Source: Blastocatellia bacterium (lineage in GTDB: Bacteria; Acidobacteriota; Blastocatellia; UBA7656; JADIYM01). Taken from it: a stretch of 64,000 nt of DNA. The DNA lies in contig JADIYM010000008.1 in assembly GCA_016705245.1 (NCBI GenBank), forward strand, positions 248,001 through 312,000, given 5' to 3'. The notes under the pieces were generated by a model. It was not told where the DNA came from. It saw only the letters and a program-made list of their open reading frames with translations, and ran no database searches. The position numbers and the translations under genes were made by a program. Shown here piece by piece: positions 1 to 8,866 of this stretch; the stretch's first letter is position 1, and every line of letters starts with the position of its first letter.

Positions 1-606
1 GGAAAAGACGCAGACGGCGAGATCCCACGGCTCGCGCTGAAGGAGCCACTCGGCAGCTCGAACTCTCCGATCGAACGAGGCCTCGAGATCGTCGAGAAAC
101 CGGCCGACGTCGTCGTAGTGTTCCGCGTGGTAGTTGACCGCGAGATTGTAGTCGCGTCCGACTACCTCGATTAGTTCTTCCTTTATAGACGCGGGCGAAG
201 TCCATTGGGTCGATTCGTCGGTTCCGAAACCGCTGACCATGATTCCGTTCGCGTCGTACGGAGGATAAAGGATCGGAAAGTTGAAGACGCACGTGCGGAA
301 CCCCGCCGCACCCACGAGATCCCACACGGCGCGGCCCCGAAAATCGCGCGATCCGATGGGCCGGAGGTCGTAGAGCGGCGGGCGGCGCACGAGAAAGTCC
401 GCAATTCCCGTTTGATCGACGTCGAGTCCCGTCGATACACCAAGCCACGACGGTCCAGTGATCGGGGGGACCGTCGCTCGAAGCGCGGCATAGGTACCCG
501 TCTGGCCGAGCATCGCCAGATTCGGTATCACGCCATCCCTTGCCAGGCGGTCGAAGACGACCGTGCCTACACCGTCCAGTCCGAGCATGAGCAGTCGCTG
601 CGACAT
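1..606 (-). CDS. Type I phosphodiesterase / nucleotide pyrophosphatase family protein (partial, C-terminus off window)
   Basis: Leftward gene starting at ATG 606-604 and still open at base 1, giving about 202 residues. The product begins MSQRLLMLGLDGVG; the buried strand ending in Gly-Leu-Asp-Gly supplies the first metal-binding Asp of the alkaline phosphatase superfamily. A later PPITGPSW segment matches the place of the Thr/Ser nucleophile. Such enzymes hydrolyse phosphodiester or pyrophosphate bonds with two metal ions; the substrate cannot be told from this half. It starts 14 bases after the TPR-like gene on the same strand, so it is probably the last gene seen of an operon with the permease. 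No signal peptide is apparent. Family is fairly sure, function open. Confidence 0.75.
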   Translation of the reverse strand, partial: MSQRLLMLGLDGVGTVVFDRLARDGVIPNLAMLGQTGTYAALRATVPPITGPSWLGVSTGLDVDQTGIADFLVRRPPLYDLRPIGSRDFRGRAVWDLVGAAGFRTCVFNFPILYPPYDANGIMVSGFGTDESTQWTSPASIKEELIEVVGRDYNLAVNYHAEHYDDVGRFLDDLEASFDRRVRAAEWLLQREPWDLAVCVFS

Positions 607-620
607 CGTACGCGGTGGCG

Positions 621-1571
621 TCAGTTCGATCCGGGCTGCCGCTCGCCGCGGCGCATGGCGAATTTCGGAAGCACGATACTGTCAGGATTCGTCGTGATGC
701 CGCCGGTGACCGGGTCGTAGATGTAGGGTTCGCCGTTCGGGTCGACCGGCTGACCGGCCGTATTAGTACGGATTCGGGCCCCGGTTCCCGATGCTGATAG
801 ACGCGCGGTTCTGACGAGGAGCGCCAGGGATTGCGGCCGCGAGCCAAATCGCAGCACGTAGTCGCCGAGTGAATCCTTTAGAAAGTCGATCTCGTCGAGC
901 GCCTGGTAACTCTTCATGCTCGACACGAGCTCTTCGCGGACGCGAGGATCGTCCGTCGAGTCGTACATGGTCTTCAACATGCGTAGCGCAAAGTCCCGCT
1001 TTCCACATTCGGCGAGCACCACGGCAGACATCTGCGCGACCCACGGTGCCGCTCCCGGGATTCGGCCGCCCTCTGCATACGCGGCAGAGGCCGATTCACA
1101 GTCACCCGACCTCCAGTACAGGAAACCTAGATCAAGGTGAAGCGTCAGGTCGTCCGGATTGGCTCGAATACCCTTGTTCAGCAGGTCGACGGCCTTCTGC
1201 TCGTCGACGTAGTCCGCGAGAAAGTAGCCCCCGAACCGGTAGGCCGCGATGTACTGGGGATCGAGCGTTGTCGTCACATCCAGGAGCGGAGCGAGGAGAG
1301 CCGGTGGAGTGCGATCCGATTCCGAAGCGCCGCGATTCGCAATCGCATTCTCTCCGAAATGCTGAATGGCTCGCATCCAGTACACGTCCGCAAGCAGCGC
1401 GTCGTACCCGAGAGCAAGTCGCTTCACCTGCTCGCCATTCGAGAGATAGAGGGTCTCGTCCTCAACCTGCGCGCGGGCTGTCCGAACGTCAATCCAGTTC
1501 TGCAACGGCGCGAGCAACGCGAACGCCGCCACGACGCCGGCGATGATGAAACCTCGCGCCGAAGACTTCAC
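621..1571 (-). CDS. TPR-like repeat protein with N-terminal membrane anchor
   Basis: About 316 residues. GTG start at 1571 overlaps the TGA of the permease gene (GTGA), which decides the start. The N-terminus (KSSARGFIIAGVVAAFALLAP) is a single hydrophobic segment, either anchor or signal. The body has helical repeats resembling TPRs (for example LTLHLDLGFLYWRSGDCESA, with preceding DPQYIAAYRFGGYFLADY). The C-terminus mentions proline- and glycine-rich segments and no enzyme motif. Overlap with the permease and close spacing to the phosphodiesterase suggest cotranscription. TPR domains mediate protein contacts; a role in assembling or modulating the transporter is inference. Confidence 0.7.
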   Translation of the reverse strand: MKSSARGFIIAGVVAAFALLAPLQNWIDVRTARAQVEDETLYLSNGEQVKRLALGYDALLADVYWMRAIQHFGENAIANRGASESDRTPPALLAPLLDVTTTLDPQYIAAYRFGGYFLADYVDEQKAVDLLNKGIRANPDDLTLHLDLGFLYWRSGDCESASAAYAEGGRIPGAAPWVAQMSAVVLAECGKRDFALRMLKTMYDSTDDPRVREELVSSMKSYQALDEIDFLKDSLGDYVLRFGSRPQSLALLVRTARLSASGTGARIRTNTAGQPVDPNGEPYIYDPVTGGITTNPDSIVLPKFAMRRGERQPGSN

Positions 1572-2344
1572 TTGAAGTCCCTCCGATCGAACACGAGCGC
1601 CGCGATCGCGACCAGAATCCCGCAATAGACCACCGCATAGACGGTCGCCGCCGCGATGCGGTCGATCGGAATCGTGAGGCCGTGCGCCGCCGTCGTGATG
1701 ACATTGAAATTCGACAGGTTTGGCAGCACGTAGTAGAGGCCCTTGAGCAGCCACTTCGCCGCCACGGCGTCCGTCGACTCGGCCATCGTCAACAGGTTTG
1801 CCGAGAAATTCCCGACTACGTAGAGAAGAAATGTCACGAGTGCCGAGATGGCCGGCGACGAGAGCGTCGACATGGCAAGTGCGATTCCCGTGATGACGAG
1901 CAGTTCGAGAAACACCATGTAGGACGCTGGGAGTGCGGTTACCACCTGTGGCGCATAGCCCTGCGTGACCCAGAGGACCGAAACGATGATACCGGCCGCC
2001 ATGACCGAGGAATTGACGGCCAGGGTCATGCCGAGGCCGACAAACTTCCCCAGCACGAACTCGGACCGGTGCAGCGGCTTCGAGAGAAGGCTGTAGATCG
2101 TGCGTCTATCGATTTCCTTCGACACGAGCTGAATGCCGATGAAGATTGCGATGAGCATTCCGAAGAAGCGCATCGAGCTCAGACCGATATCAGTGATGAC
2201 CTTCGCAATATTACCGATCGCGAGTTGCCCGACGAGGAGCGACGAGCCGATCATGAGCAAGGCGAAGAAGATCAGATTGTAGAGAACCCGGTCCCGTACC
2301 GATTCGCGAAAAGTGTTGCGGGCAACGAGTGCGACCTTGGTCAT
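1568..2344 (-). CDS. ABC-2 type transporter permease
   Basis: About 258 residues starting MTKVALVARNTFRES; a GGAGGAA stretch lies upstream of this ATG, while a longer reading from 2389 has no better signal. The pattern is that of ABC-2 permeases: an N-terminal cytoplasmic helix (RNTFRESVRDRVLY), then six hydrophobic segments, with a conserved cytoplasmic SKEIDRRTIYSLLSKPLHRSEFVLGK motif region around residues 68-95 typical of NosY-like permeases. It would pair with an ATP-binding subunit that is not in this window: the upstream neighbour is divergent, so the ATPase gene must be encoded elsewhere. First gene of the leftward operon. Confidence 0.85.
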   Translation of the reverse strand: MTKVALVARNTFRESVRDRVLYNLIFFALLMIGSSLLVGQLAIGNIAKVITDIGLSSMRFFGMLIAIFIGIQLVSKEIDRRTIYSLLSKPLHRSEFVLGKFVGLGMTLAVNSSVMAAGIIVSVLWVTQGYAPQVVTALPASYMVFLELLVITGIALAMSTLSSPAISALVTFLLYVVGNFSANLLTMAESTDAVAAKWLLKGLYYVLPNLSNFNVITTAAHGLTIPIDRIAAATVYAVVYCGILVAIAALVFDRRDFK

Positions 2345-2368
2345 GGAAATGGAAGTTCCTCCGCGTGC

Positions 2369-2396
2369 TGGACGAGGGTATCGCGTCATCTATATA
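2369..2396 (+). promoter_or_regulatory. Candidate sigma70 promoter for the TlpA-like gene
   Basis: TGGACG at 2369-2374, 16-base spacer, TATATA at 2391-2396. Four of six matches in each box. It would give a leader of about 130 bases before ATG 2533. The TATATA is self-complementary, so a divergent use for the permease operon is also possible. Confidence 0.3.
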
Positions 2397-2532
2397 CCGG
2401 GTGGTCCATCAACCGGAAAGGTCAACACCGCGAGCACCGGATCGTCGTATCGAAGCGTGCGCGGTTCGTGGCGACTGCATTAGACTTCGTGGGGTTCCGT
2501 CGTTCAGAAAGTCGAGCAGGAGAGTCGTCACC

Positions 2533-3882
2533 ATGCTTCGTTTGACCGTACGTCGCTACATCTCGTACATGGTCGTCGCTGGACTCGCTTCCGTCGCACT
2601 GTCGATGGGCACCGCAGTCGCCCAGCGCTCGGCCGCTTCTCGCACCGATCCGATCTCGGGACGCTGGGATGCAGCGCTCGAAGTGCCATCCGGGCCGGTG
2701 GCATTCGGACTTGACCTCAACCGGCGCGGCAGCGTCGTGCGCGGTCACATCCTGAACGGGCCTGAGCGAATGGCGCTCTCCACCAGCTCATTTGACGGGA
2801 CGACGGTCGTACTGCGTCTCGACGAGTACGATGGTCGGATCACCGCGAAATTCGAGGATGCGGCGAAAACGAAGCTCGTCGGGCAGTACCAGCGCCAGAC
2901 GCGCAGCGGCATTGGAACCTACCGGTTCGTCGCGACTCGCGCGGCCAGGCCAGCTGCGAAACCAGCGTTCGCGGCGGCCGTCGATGCGTCGATGGAGATC
3001 TCAGGCGACTGGATCATTACCATTCGTGATCCGAAGTCGTCGAGCGAAGAGGTGAGCGATGCGACATTCACGGTGAAACCATCCCAGGCAACGCCTGGCG
3101 CTGGCGAGGTCACCGGCACCATCATTCCCGTAAGTGGCGATTACGGGCTGCTCGCGGGGATGATTCGGCGCGACCCGTCGTCCGGCGGTGCCGTGTTGCG
3201 GATGAGCCGCTTCGACGGGATCCACGTGGTGAAGATCGAGGGACGCGTCGAGACTGACGGCTCGTTGTCGGGAACGCTCTCGTCGGGCCTGTCATTCGAA
3301 GCGACGTGGAAGGCAACCCGTAAAGAACGGACTGCGGCGGGCGAGCCCAAACCCGGCGATCCGTACTCGTTGACGCGCGTGAAGGATCCGAGCGCCGTCT
3401 TTTCCTTCTCGCTGCCAGACTCGAGGGGAGGGACGGTTTCGCTTGCGGACGAGCGATTCCGTGGAAAGGTCGTCCTCATCGATATCATGGGAACCTGGTG
3501 CCCGAACTGTCACGATTCAGCCCCGCTACTCGCCGATCTTCATCGCCGTTACCGGTCCAAAGGGCTCGAAGTGGTGATGCTGGCTTACGAGTACACGCCC
3601 GACGCCGCTCGAAATGCGCGGCAGATCGACATTTTCAGGAAGAAGTACGGGATCGAGTTTCCGATCCTGATGGCGGGCACGACGGCGGACGGTGAAATCG
3701 CCCGAACCCTGCCACAACTCGAAGGCTTCGGTGCGTATCCGACGACCATCTTCGTCGGTCGTGACGGACGTGTACGGCGAATCCACGCCGGGTTCTCGGG
3801 ACCGGCCACCGGCGAACGCCACACCCACGTGAAGCGCGAGTTCGAATCGCTCGTGCGGGAACTGCTCGACGCGAAACCGTAG
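2533..3882 (+). CDS. Secreted TlpA/ResA-like thioredoxin-fold protein with N-terminal beta domains
   Basis: About 449 residues from ATG 2533; the start is placed before an obvious signal peptide (MLRLTVRRYISYMVVAGLAS...AVAQ). Residues about 35-280 contain two similar beta-rich lipocalin-like segments (SGRWDAALEV..., SGDWIITIRD...). The C-terminal 160 residues are a thioredoxin fold of the TlpA/ResA/AhpC type with the redox motif GTWCPNCHDSAP (CxxC = CPNC), followed by GxxAYPTTIFVGRDGRVRRIHAGF holding the conserved cis-Pro region. Probably a periplasmic thiol-disulfide reductase or oxidase. The beta domains may bind a substrate; that is inference. Monocistronic, divergent from the permease operon and ending in a palindromic repeat. 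Confidence 0.85.
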   Translation: MLRLTVRRYISYMVVAGLASVALSMGTAVAQRSAASRTDPISGRWDAALEVPSGPVAFGLDLNRRGSVVRGHILNGPERMALSTSSFDGTTVVLRLDEYDGRITAKFEDAAKTKLVGQYQRQTRSGIGTYRFVATRAARPAAKPAFAAAVDASMEISGDWIITIRDPKSSSEEVSDATFTVKPSQATPGAGEVTGTIIPVSGDYGLLAGMIRRDPSSGGAVLRMSRFDGIHVVKIEGRVETDGSLSGTLSSGLSFEATWKATRKERTAAGEPKPGDPYSLTRVKDPSAVFSFSLPDSRGGTVSLADERFRGKVVLIDIMGTWCPNCHDSAPLLADLHRRYRSKGLEVVMLAYEYTPDAARNARQIDIFRKKYGIEFPILMAGTTADGEIARTLPQLEGFGAYPTTIFVGRDGRVRRIHAGFSGPATGERHTHVKREFESLVRELLDAKP

Positions 3883-3890
3883 ACGTCCCT

Positions 3891-3961
3891 TGCGCCTTTG
3901 TGGCCTTTGCGCGAACCTCTTCAGACGCTGGGAGAGGTTCGCGCAAAGGCGCAAAGGCGCA
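3891..3961. repeat. Palindromic repeat copy 1 (TTTGCG/CGCAAA family)
   Basis: Left arm about 3891-3920, right arm about 3933-3961, roughly 28 paired bases with a 12-base loop. Arms are made of CTTTGCG-like units facing CGCAAAG units. It lies between two convergent genes and could act as a bidirectional hairpin. No U-tract follows. Confidence 0.8.
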
Positions 3962-3975
3962 GAGTCCAGACCGCG

Positions 3976-5208
3976 CTACTTCGGAACCAGATCGAGGGCC
4001 TGGCCGATCGGCGTACCGAAGTTGATGTTCTGGGCGTTCATCGACGCAAGCCCCTGGGTGAGGACGGCGATCACGTTGCCGTTGCGGTCGAAGACGGGTC
4101 CACCTGAATTGCCGTTGTTTGCCGATGCGTCGAGCTGGATCTTCTTCGGAGTGACCTTGCTGATTACTCCGGTGGACAGGCTCGTTTCCGCTGTCTTCGC
4201 CTGGGTAAACGTGAACAGGTCCTTCCCGAGCGGGTAGCCGATGACGGCCACCGGATCGCCCTGTCCGAGCGACGACGTGTCGCGGTTGAAGCTCTGGAGG
4301 TACGGCATCTTCTCGAAGGGCTTCACGCGAAGCACCGCAAGATCAGTGTCGATCGAGTCGGAGAGCCGAACGAGCTCGCCCGGAACGGCGTCGTCCGGAC
4401 TTCGATCCGCAAAGACCACCTTGATCTCCCGGATGACACCCTTGTAGCGATTCCGAACCCATGCCTCGTCGTACTCCCAGAGCTGCAGGACGTGCCGATT
4501 CGTGACGATGTACCCGTCCGGCGACACGACGAATCCGGAGCCCGTCGCGGCGTCTTCTTCGATGGGAGTGCCGTTCTCGTCGGTCAGCGTGAATCGAACG
4601 TAGAGGAACACGACCGCGGCCTGGTTCTGCGAGGCGATGGCGCGGAAATCGAAGACCTGTGGCGCTGGGGAAGGCCGCATCGCGAGGTAGCCAACTACCG
4701 CGACGAGCGTCACGACGAGCAGCGAAAGTACGGCGACCATGACCTTGAACTGGGTCGACGTCTTTTTGACGGCGCGGTCGATCATGAGCCGGACTGTAGT
4801 TCGACCGAACTCCTTCGACGGCGGAGGGCCAAATCCGTTTCCGCGGCTGGCCGTCTCGAGCGACTGTGTCGGTGCGACGGTCGGCGGAAGCTGAGGTTCG
4901 TCCTCGCCCTCGATTTCGAATTGTACCTTCGGGCCGCCCGTGCCGAATTCGATGACGTCACCGGATTTCAGGCGGAAGCTGTAGACACGCCGACCGTTGA
5001 CGAAAGTCCCGTTCGTGGAGCCCGTGTCGCGCACGACATAGCCCGATCCGTCGTATGTGATCTCGGCGTGGTGGGCAGACGCGCGGGTGTCTCCCGGGGG
5101 GAACGCCAATCGGCTTGCCGGAGCGCGCCCAACCGAGATCTGCGGATCGGCGAGCACTTCGCGCTCGCCTCGTCTTATGCCAGAAAGATGAGTAAAAACC
5201 GCTCGCAT
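3976..5208 (-). CDS. FHA domain - transmembrane - trypsin-like serine protease
   Basis: About 410 residues. Start chosen at ATG 5208 (MRAVFTHLSGIRRGE), where the FHA fold begins; GGAG lies about 10 bases upstream. Residues 1-95 are an FHA phosphothreonine-binding domain (GRAP near the start, SAHHAEI, DTGSTNGTFVNG). Residues about 150-175 form one membrane helix (VMVAVLSLLVVTLVAVVGYLA). The rest is an HtrA/trypsin-type protease with the visible triad His in TNRHVL, Asp in DTDLAVLRV and Ser in NGNSGGPV. No PDZ domain follows. Topology implies a cytoplasmic FHA sensor and a periplasmic protease, so activity may be tied to Ser/Thr phosphorylation. It sits 73 bases downstream of the M48 protease gene on the same strand. 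Confidence 0.9.
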   Translation of the reverse strand: MRAVFTHLSGIRRGEREVLADPQISVGRAPASRLAFPPGDTRASAHHAEITYDGSGYVVRDTGSTNGTFVNGRRVYSFRLKSGDVIEFGTGGPKVQFEIEGEDEPQLPPTVAPTQSLETASRGNGFGPPPSKEFGRTTVRLMIDRAVKKTSTQFKVMVAVLSLLVVTLVAVVGYLAMRPSPAPQVFDFRAIASQNQAAVVFLYVRFTLTDENGTPIEEDAATGSGFVVSPDGYIVTNRHVLQLWEYDEAWVRNRYKGVIREIKVVFADRSPDDAVPGELVRLSDSIDTDLAVLRVKPFEKMPYLQSFNRDTSSLGQGDPVAVIGYPLGKDLFTFTQAKTAETSLSTGVISKVTPKKIQLDASANNGNSGGPVFDRNGNVIAVLTQGLASMNAQNINFGTPIGQALDLVPK

Positions 5209-5281
5209 TGGTGCGCGAGGCTCCGACAACTGACCTGGGCTTCCCCGGAGCCTGTGTTGTACCACAGACCGACAACGACCG

Positions 5282-6635
5282 TCAGGGAAGGTCGGATCGC
5301 GCCTCGGTGTGCTTGCGATCGGCCATCGTCTGCCACACGAGTGCGACGCGCTCGTCGAGTGTCGGATGACTCCAGAAGAGGAACCTTGCCACCGGGTTCG
5401 GGTTCGGATCCGATAGCGCGAGCTGTCCAAGGCGCTCGAAAGTAGACGCCGCGGCCTCGGGTGAGACGTCGGCCGGGACCGTCAACTGGAGCGCAAACCG
5501 GTCGGCGTCAGTCTCGATGGTGCGCGAGATGGCATTGCTGATCGGCTCGCCCGCGAGCGAAAGCACTCCGACCACGAACAGAATAAGCGGCAGGCTTGCG
5601 ATGTCCGCCAGCGCTCCGTAACCGAGGCGCGCGCTGTATCGGATGACGAGCCGATCGAGGATTCGTTGAAGGAGAAACGCGCCGATGGCCGTCATGATGG
5701 CGGCGACCGCCAGTCCGATCCAGAGGTGATGGCGCACGTAATGACCCATCTCGTGCGCCATTACGAAGAGAGTCTCTTCCTCCGAAAAATTCTCGAGCAG
5801 TGTGTCGCCGAGCGCTATCGTGGCCGTCGGGCCGAGTCCGGTCACGAAGGCATTGGCGGCCCGGGTCTGCCGGCTCATGTCGATCTCAAAGACTTCGTCC
5901 GCCGGGACGCCAGCTCGGCTCGCCAGCTCGAGAATGCGCTCGGCGGTTGCACGATCCGGAGATTGGCGCGAACGTGTTGAATAGCTCGATGTAGAGCGGA
6001 GTCAGCAGGACTGCCAGCATTGAGAGCGGAACGCCGGCGGCCGTGATCCACCTCCACCACGTCGTCGGCCGGCGACGCAGCAGCGAGTAGAACAGCATTC
6101 CGAGAAAAACCGCCGAAATGGACGTCACCGCGAGTCCAATCGCCTGATCGCCGAGCCACGATCCAAGTGGTTGGCGGCCGACTCCGTAAGAGACGGACAC
6201 GGCGTATCGAGCGAGGTCGAAGGGAAGCGAGGCGATCGCGACGGTCACCGTGAGCAGCACGATGCCGATCGCGCGCACGGCCCAGGAATGGCCGATGCGC
6301 GCGGAAAGAAATGCCACGGTGCGCGATGCCGTTCCCGAGAAGGCCAGCCATCCGAGCAGAGCGAGCCCGGCCACGGTGTCCGCGAGTCTAAGGCCCAGCA
6401 CGAGGCGAGTGCGCGATTTTCCCGTCTGGCGCCACGCGGCTTTTGGATCCGAGGTCAGAAGTTCGCGACTCGAAGCCGCTGAAGCGCTGGTTTCGCTCGT
6501 CGACGGCCCGGACGGGTCCATTGCGGCGCCCGCCACCGACGAGAGGGACAACACGACGAAGAGTATGAGGAGCGCCCGCTCCGCAGCTCGGCGGACCAGC
6601 GATCGGGGATTCCGGTCAGATGTCGCTTCGTCCAT
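5282..6635 (-). CDS. M48 family membrane metalloprotease (CAAX-protease type), frameshifted
   Basis: One gene in two frames. ATG 6635 (MDEATSDRNPRSLV) has AGGGAGC eight bases upstream. The first part (to about 5956) is signal/membrane helices resembling the N-terminal region of CAAX prenyl protease 1 homologues, ending LYIELFNTFAPI. The reading then shifts, and in the second frame gives ERILELASRAGVPADEVFEI, the zinc motif HEMGH (in FVMAHEMGHYVRHH) and the third-ligand segment ETDADRFALQL. Removing one G at 5958-5959 restores a continuous protein of about 450 residues. Activity would be zinc-dependent endopeptidase at the inner membrane. Whether the shift is real or an assembly error cannot be decided here. 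Confidence 0.8.
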
Positions 6636-6752
6636 CGTGCTCCCTGTCCGCGACGGTACAGCCCCCGAGTCGTTCATCCGCGCGTGTTTCGATGCGTGTG
6701 CTTACCATCGTGCGCCGTTCATACGGGCGCTTCCCGGCGAAGTTGCACCCGC

Positions 6753-6781
6753 TTGACACCCCGAACCCTGGCGGGTACCGT
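6753..6781 (+). promoter_or_regulatory. Candidate sigma70 promoter for the homocysteine methyltransferase/MTHFR gene
   Basis: Perfect TTGACA at 6753-6758, 17-base spacer, TACCGT at 6776-6781 (three matches to TATAAT). It precedes the structured leader and the coding start at 6923 by about 135 bases of transcript. Confidence 0.45.
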
Positions 6782-6788
6782 GAAACTT

Positions 6789-6860
6789 CTGGATCACAAT
6801 CCAGCGTGGCGATTTCGACAATTGCTCCACGGAAAAAACTGCTAACTGTCCGGGACTTCG
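6789..6860 (+). promoter_or_regulatory. Structured 5' leader upstream of the one-carbon gene
   Basis: Two adjacent hairpins can be drawn: CTGGAT/ATCCAG with a CACA loop at 6789-6804, immediately followed by CGTGG (6805-6809) pairing with CCACG (6827-6831). An A-rich single strand (GGAAAAAACT) follows and then the strong hairpin at 6861-6891. The layout resembles a riboswitch or attenuator leader, and the downstream enzyme makes methionine and methyl-THF. I do not recognise the conserved core of a SAM, SAH, cobalamin or THF riboswitch. Confidence 0.35.
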
Positions 6861-6891
6861 GAAGGCCCCGCGCAGTAGGCGCGGGGCCTTC
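6861..6891 (+). terminator. Strong GC hairpin in the leader, possible attenuator
   Basis: Perfect 13-base-pair stem GAAGGCCCCGCGC / GCGCGGGGCCTTC with loop AGTAG. It is followed by GTTGTGTT, only weakly U-rich, and ends 31 bases before the start codon at 6923. It could be a premature terminator inside the leader or the end of a short noncoding RNA starting near 6788. Confidence 0.5.
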
Positions 6892-6922
6892 GTTGTGTTC
6901 GCGCCCGGCGGGAAGGACGTGT

Positions 6923-8815
6923 ATGACGACTTTCAGGGAAATGCTCGAGAGTGAACGTGCCCACGTGTTCGACGGAGCGATGGGCACAATGCTCTACACG
7001 CGCGGCGTCTACATCAACCGCTCGTTCGACGAACTGAACCTCACGAGTCCCGACCTCGTGCTGGGCGTACATCGCGAGTACATCCGGTCCGGCGCCGAGA
7101 TCATCGAGACGAACACGTACGGCGCAAACGCCGTCAAGCTCGCCGGGTACGGCCTCGAAGCGAAGGTTGGCGAGATCACGAAACGAGCCGCCGAAATTGC
7201 GCGCGAGGCGGCCGGCGATCAGGTGCTCGTCGCTGGAGCCATCGGACCCCTCGGAATTCGGATTGAGCCCTACGGGCCAACCTCCAATGACGAGGCACGC
7301 GCCATGTTCCGGCAGTCGGCGCAAGGACTGTTGGATGGCGGAGTCGATCTTCTTCTGCTCGAGACCTTCAGTGATCTCGCCGAGATTCAGCAGGCGATCC
7401 TCGCCGTTCGCGAGATCACGGACCTGCCGATCGTTGCGCAGATGGTCATCGACATCCACGGCAACACGCTCTACGGAACGGCGCCCGAGGTCTTCGCGCC
7501 GAGGCTGGAGGAATGGGGCGTCGACGTCATCGGACTGAACTGCTCGGTTGGTCCCCAGGCGATCCTGTCGGCGATCGAGCGGATGCGCACCGCTACGTCG
7601 CTTCGACTGTCAGCGCAGCCCAACGCCGGTCTGCCCCGCGAAGTCGACGGCCGCAAGATGTACATGTGCTCGCCGGAATACATGGCGAAGTACGCGAAGC
7701 GGCTGATTCAGGCTGGCGTGAAGTTCGTCGGCGGCTGTTGCGGAACGACGCCCGAGCACATCAAGCAGATCGCCAACGCCGTTCACGCGTCCTCGCCCGG
7801 TCGCTCACAGGTTGCGACGTTCCTCATCGAGGATCGGCCTGCGAACGTGGATCCTGTGCCGCAGGCGCAGAAGTCGCGCCTTGCGCGTCGGGTAGCTGAA
7901 GGCAAGTTCGTGACGAGCGTCGAGATCGTCCCGCCGCGCGGCGTCGATCCCGAGAAGATGCTCGAGGGAACGAGACTCCTCAAGGAAGCCGGCGTCGACG
8001 CCGTGAACGTGCCGGACGGACCGCGGGCGCAGTTCCGGATGGGAGCCCTCCTGGTTTCGGTCCTCATAGAACAGCGCGTCGGGATCGAAACGGTCACGCA
8101 CTACTGCTGCCGCGACCGCAACCTGCTCGGAATGCAATCGGACCTGCTCGGCGCGGCCGGCATCGGACTTAGAAACCTGCTGCTGATCACCGGTGATCCG
8201 CCGAAGATGGGTCCGTATCCGGATGCGACCGCGGTCTTCGACATCGACTCGATCGGTCTGACGAACATGGTCACGCGGCTCAACAACGGGCTCGACCTCG
8301 GCGGCAATCCCATCGGCCAGCCTACGTCGTTCTTCGTTGGCGTAGGGGTTAATCCGTGCGCCATCGATCTCGATCATGAGATCCGCCGGTTCGAGTGGAA
8401 GGTCGAGGCCGGAGCCGAGTTCGCGGTCACGCAGCCGGTTTTTGACGTCGATCAGCTTCGCGTCTTTCTCAAGCGCATCGAGCACTGCCGCATTCCGGTC
8501 GTCGCGGGGATCTGGCCGCTTGTCAGTCTTCGCAACGCCGAGTTCCTGAAGAACGAGGTTCCAGGCATCAGCCTGCCTGATCACGTGCTCGAGCGGATGG
8601 CGCGAGCCCAGGAGAAGGGCAAGGAGGCGGCCCAGGCTGAAGGCCTGCTGATCGCCCGCGAGATGCTCATCGAAGTGCGCGACGTCGTTCAGGGGGTCCA
8701 GGTGAGCGCGCCGTTTGGTAAGGTTCAACTTGCACTCGAGGTATTTGACGGGCTCGTCGATCGTGAGGAGCCAGGGACCCGGGAGGATGCGCCGAACGTC
8801 TCGGTGTCAGCCTAG
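6923..8815 (+). CDS. Bifunctional homocysteine S-methyltransferase / 5,10-methylenetetrahydrofolate reductase
   Basis: 630 residues from ATG 6923 with GGAAGGA just upstream. Residues 1-290 are a Pfam S-methyl_trans barrel: DGAMGTMLY near the N-terminus, IETNTYGAN, GLNCSVGP, and the C-terminal zinc motif GGCCGTTPEHI supplying two of three Cys. Residues about 320-610 are a MetF-type TIM barrel (FVTSVEIVPPRG, CRDRN, NLLLITGDPPK, FAVTQPVFD). The fusion is known from YitJ-like proteins, which couple reduction of methylene-THF to methylation of homocysteine to methionine. A related single-domain methyltransferase lies 650 bases downstream in the same direction. Probably regulated through the leader described above. 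Confidence 0.93.
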   Translation: MTTFREMLESERAHVFDGAMGTMLYTRGVYINRSFDELNLTSPDLVLGVHREYIRSGAEIIETNTYGANAVKLAGYGLEAKVGEITKRAAEIAREAAGDQVLVAGAIGPLGIRIEPYGPTSNDEARAMFRQSAQGLLDGGVDLLLLETFSDLAEIQQAILAVREITDLPIVAQMVIDIHGNTLYGTAPEVFAPRLEEWGVDVIGLNCSVGPQAILSAIERMRTATSLRLSAQPNAGLPREVDGRKMYMCSPEYMAKYAKRLIQAGVKFVGGCCGTTPEHIKQIANAVHASSPGRSQVATFLIEDRPANVDPVPQAQKSRLARRVAEGKFVTSVEIVPPRGVDPEKMLEGTRLLKEAGVDAVNVPDGPRAQFRMGALLVSVLIEQRVGIETVTHYCCRDRNLLGMQSDLLGAAGIGLRNLLLITGDPPKMGPYPDATAVFDIDSIGLTNMVTRLNNGLDLGGNPIGQPTSFFVGVGVNPCAIDLDHEIRRFEWKVEAGAEFAVTQPVFDVDQLRVFLKRIEHCRIPVVAGIWPLVSLRNAEFLKNEVPGISLPDHVLERMARAQEKGKEAAQAEGLLIAREMLIEVRDVVQGVQVSAPFGKVQLALEVFDGLVDREEPGTREDAPNVSVSA

Positions 8816-8866
8816 GCGAACCGAATGCTGGTAATCGTCGGAAGCGAGTTCCGGAGGTGCGATTCG

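Noticed and set aside
6781..6922. SAM, SAH, cobalamin or THF riboswitch
   Set aside because: None of the known core sequences I can recall are visible in the leader.
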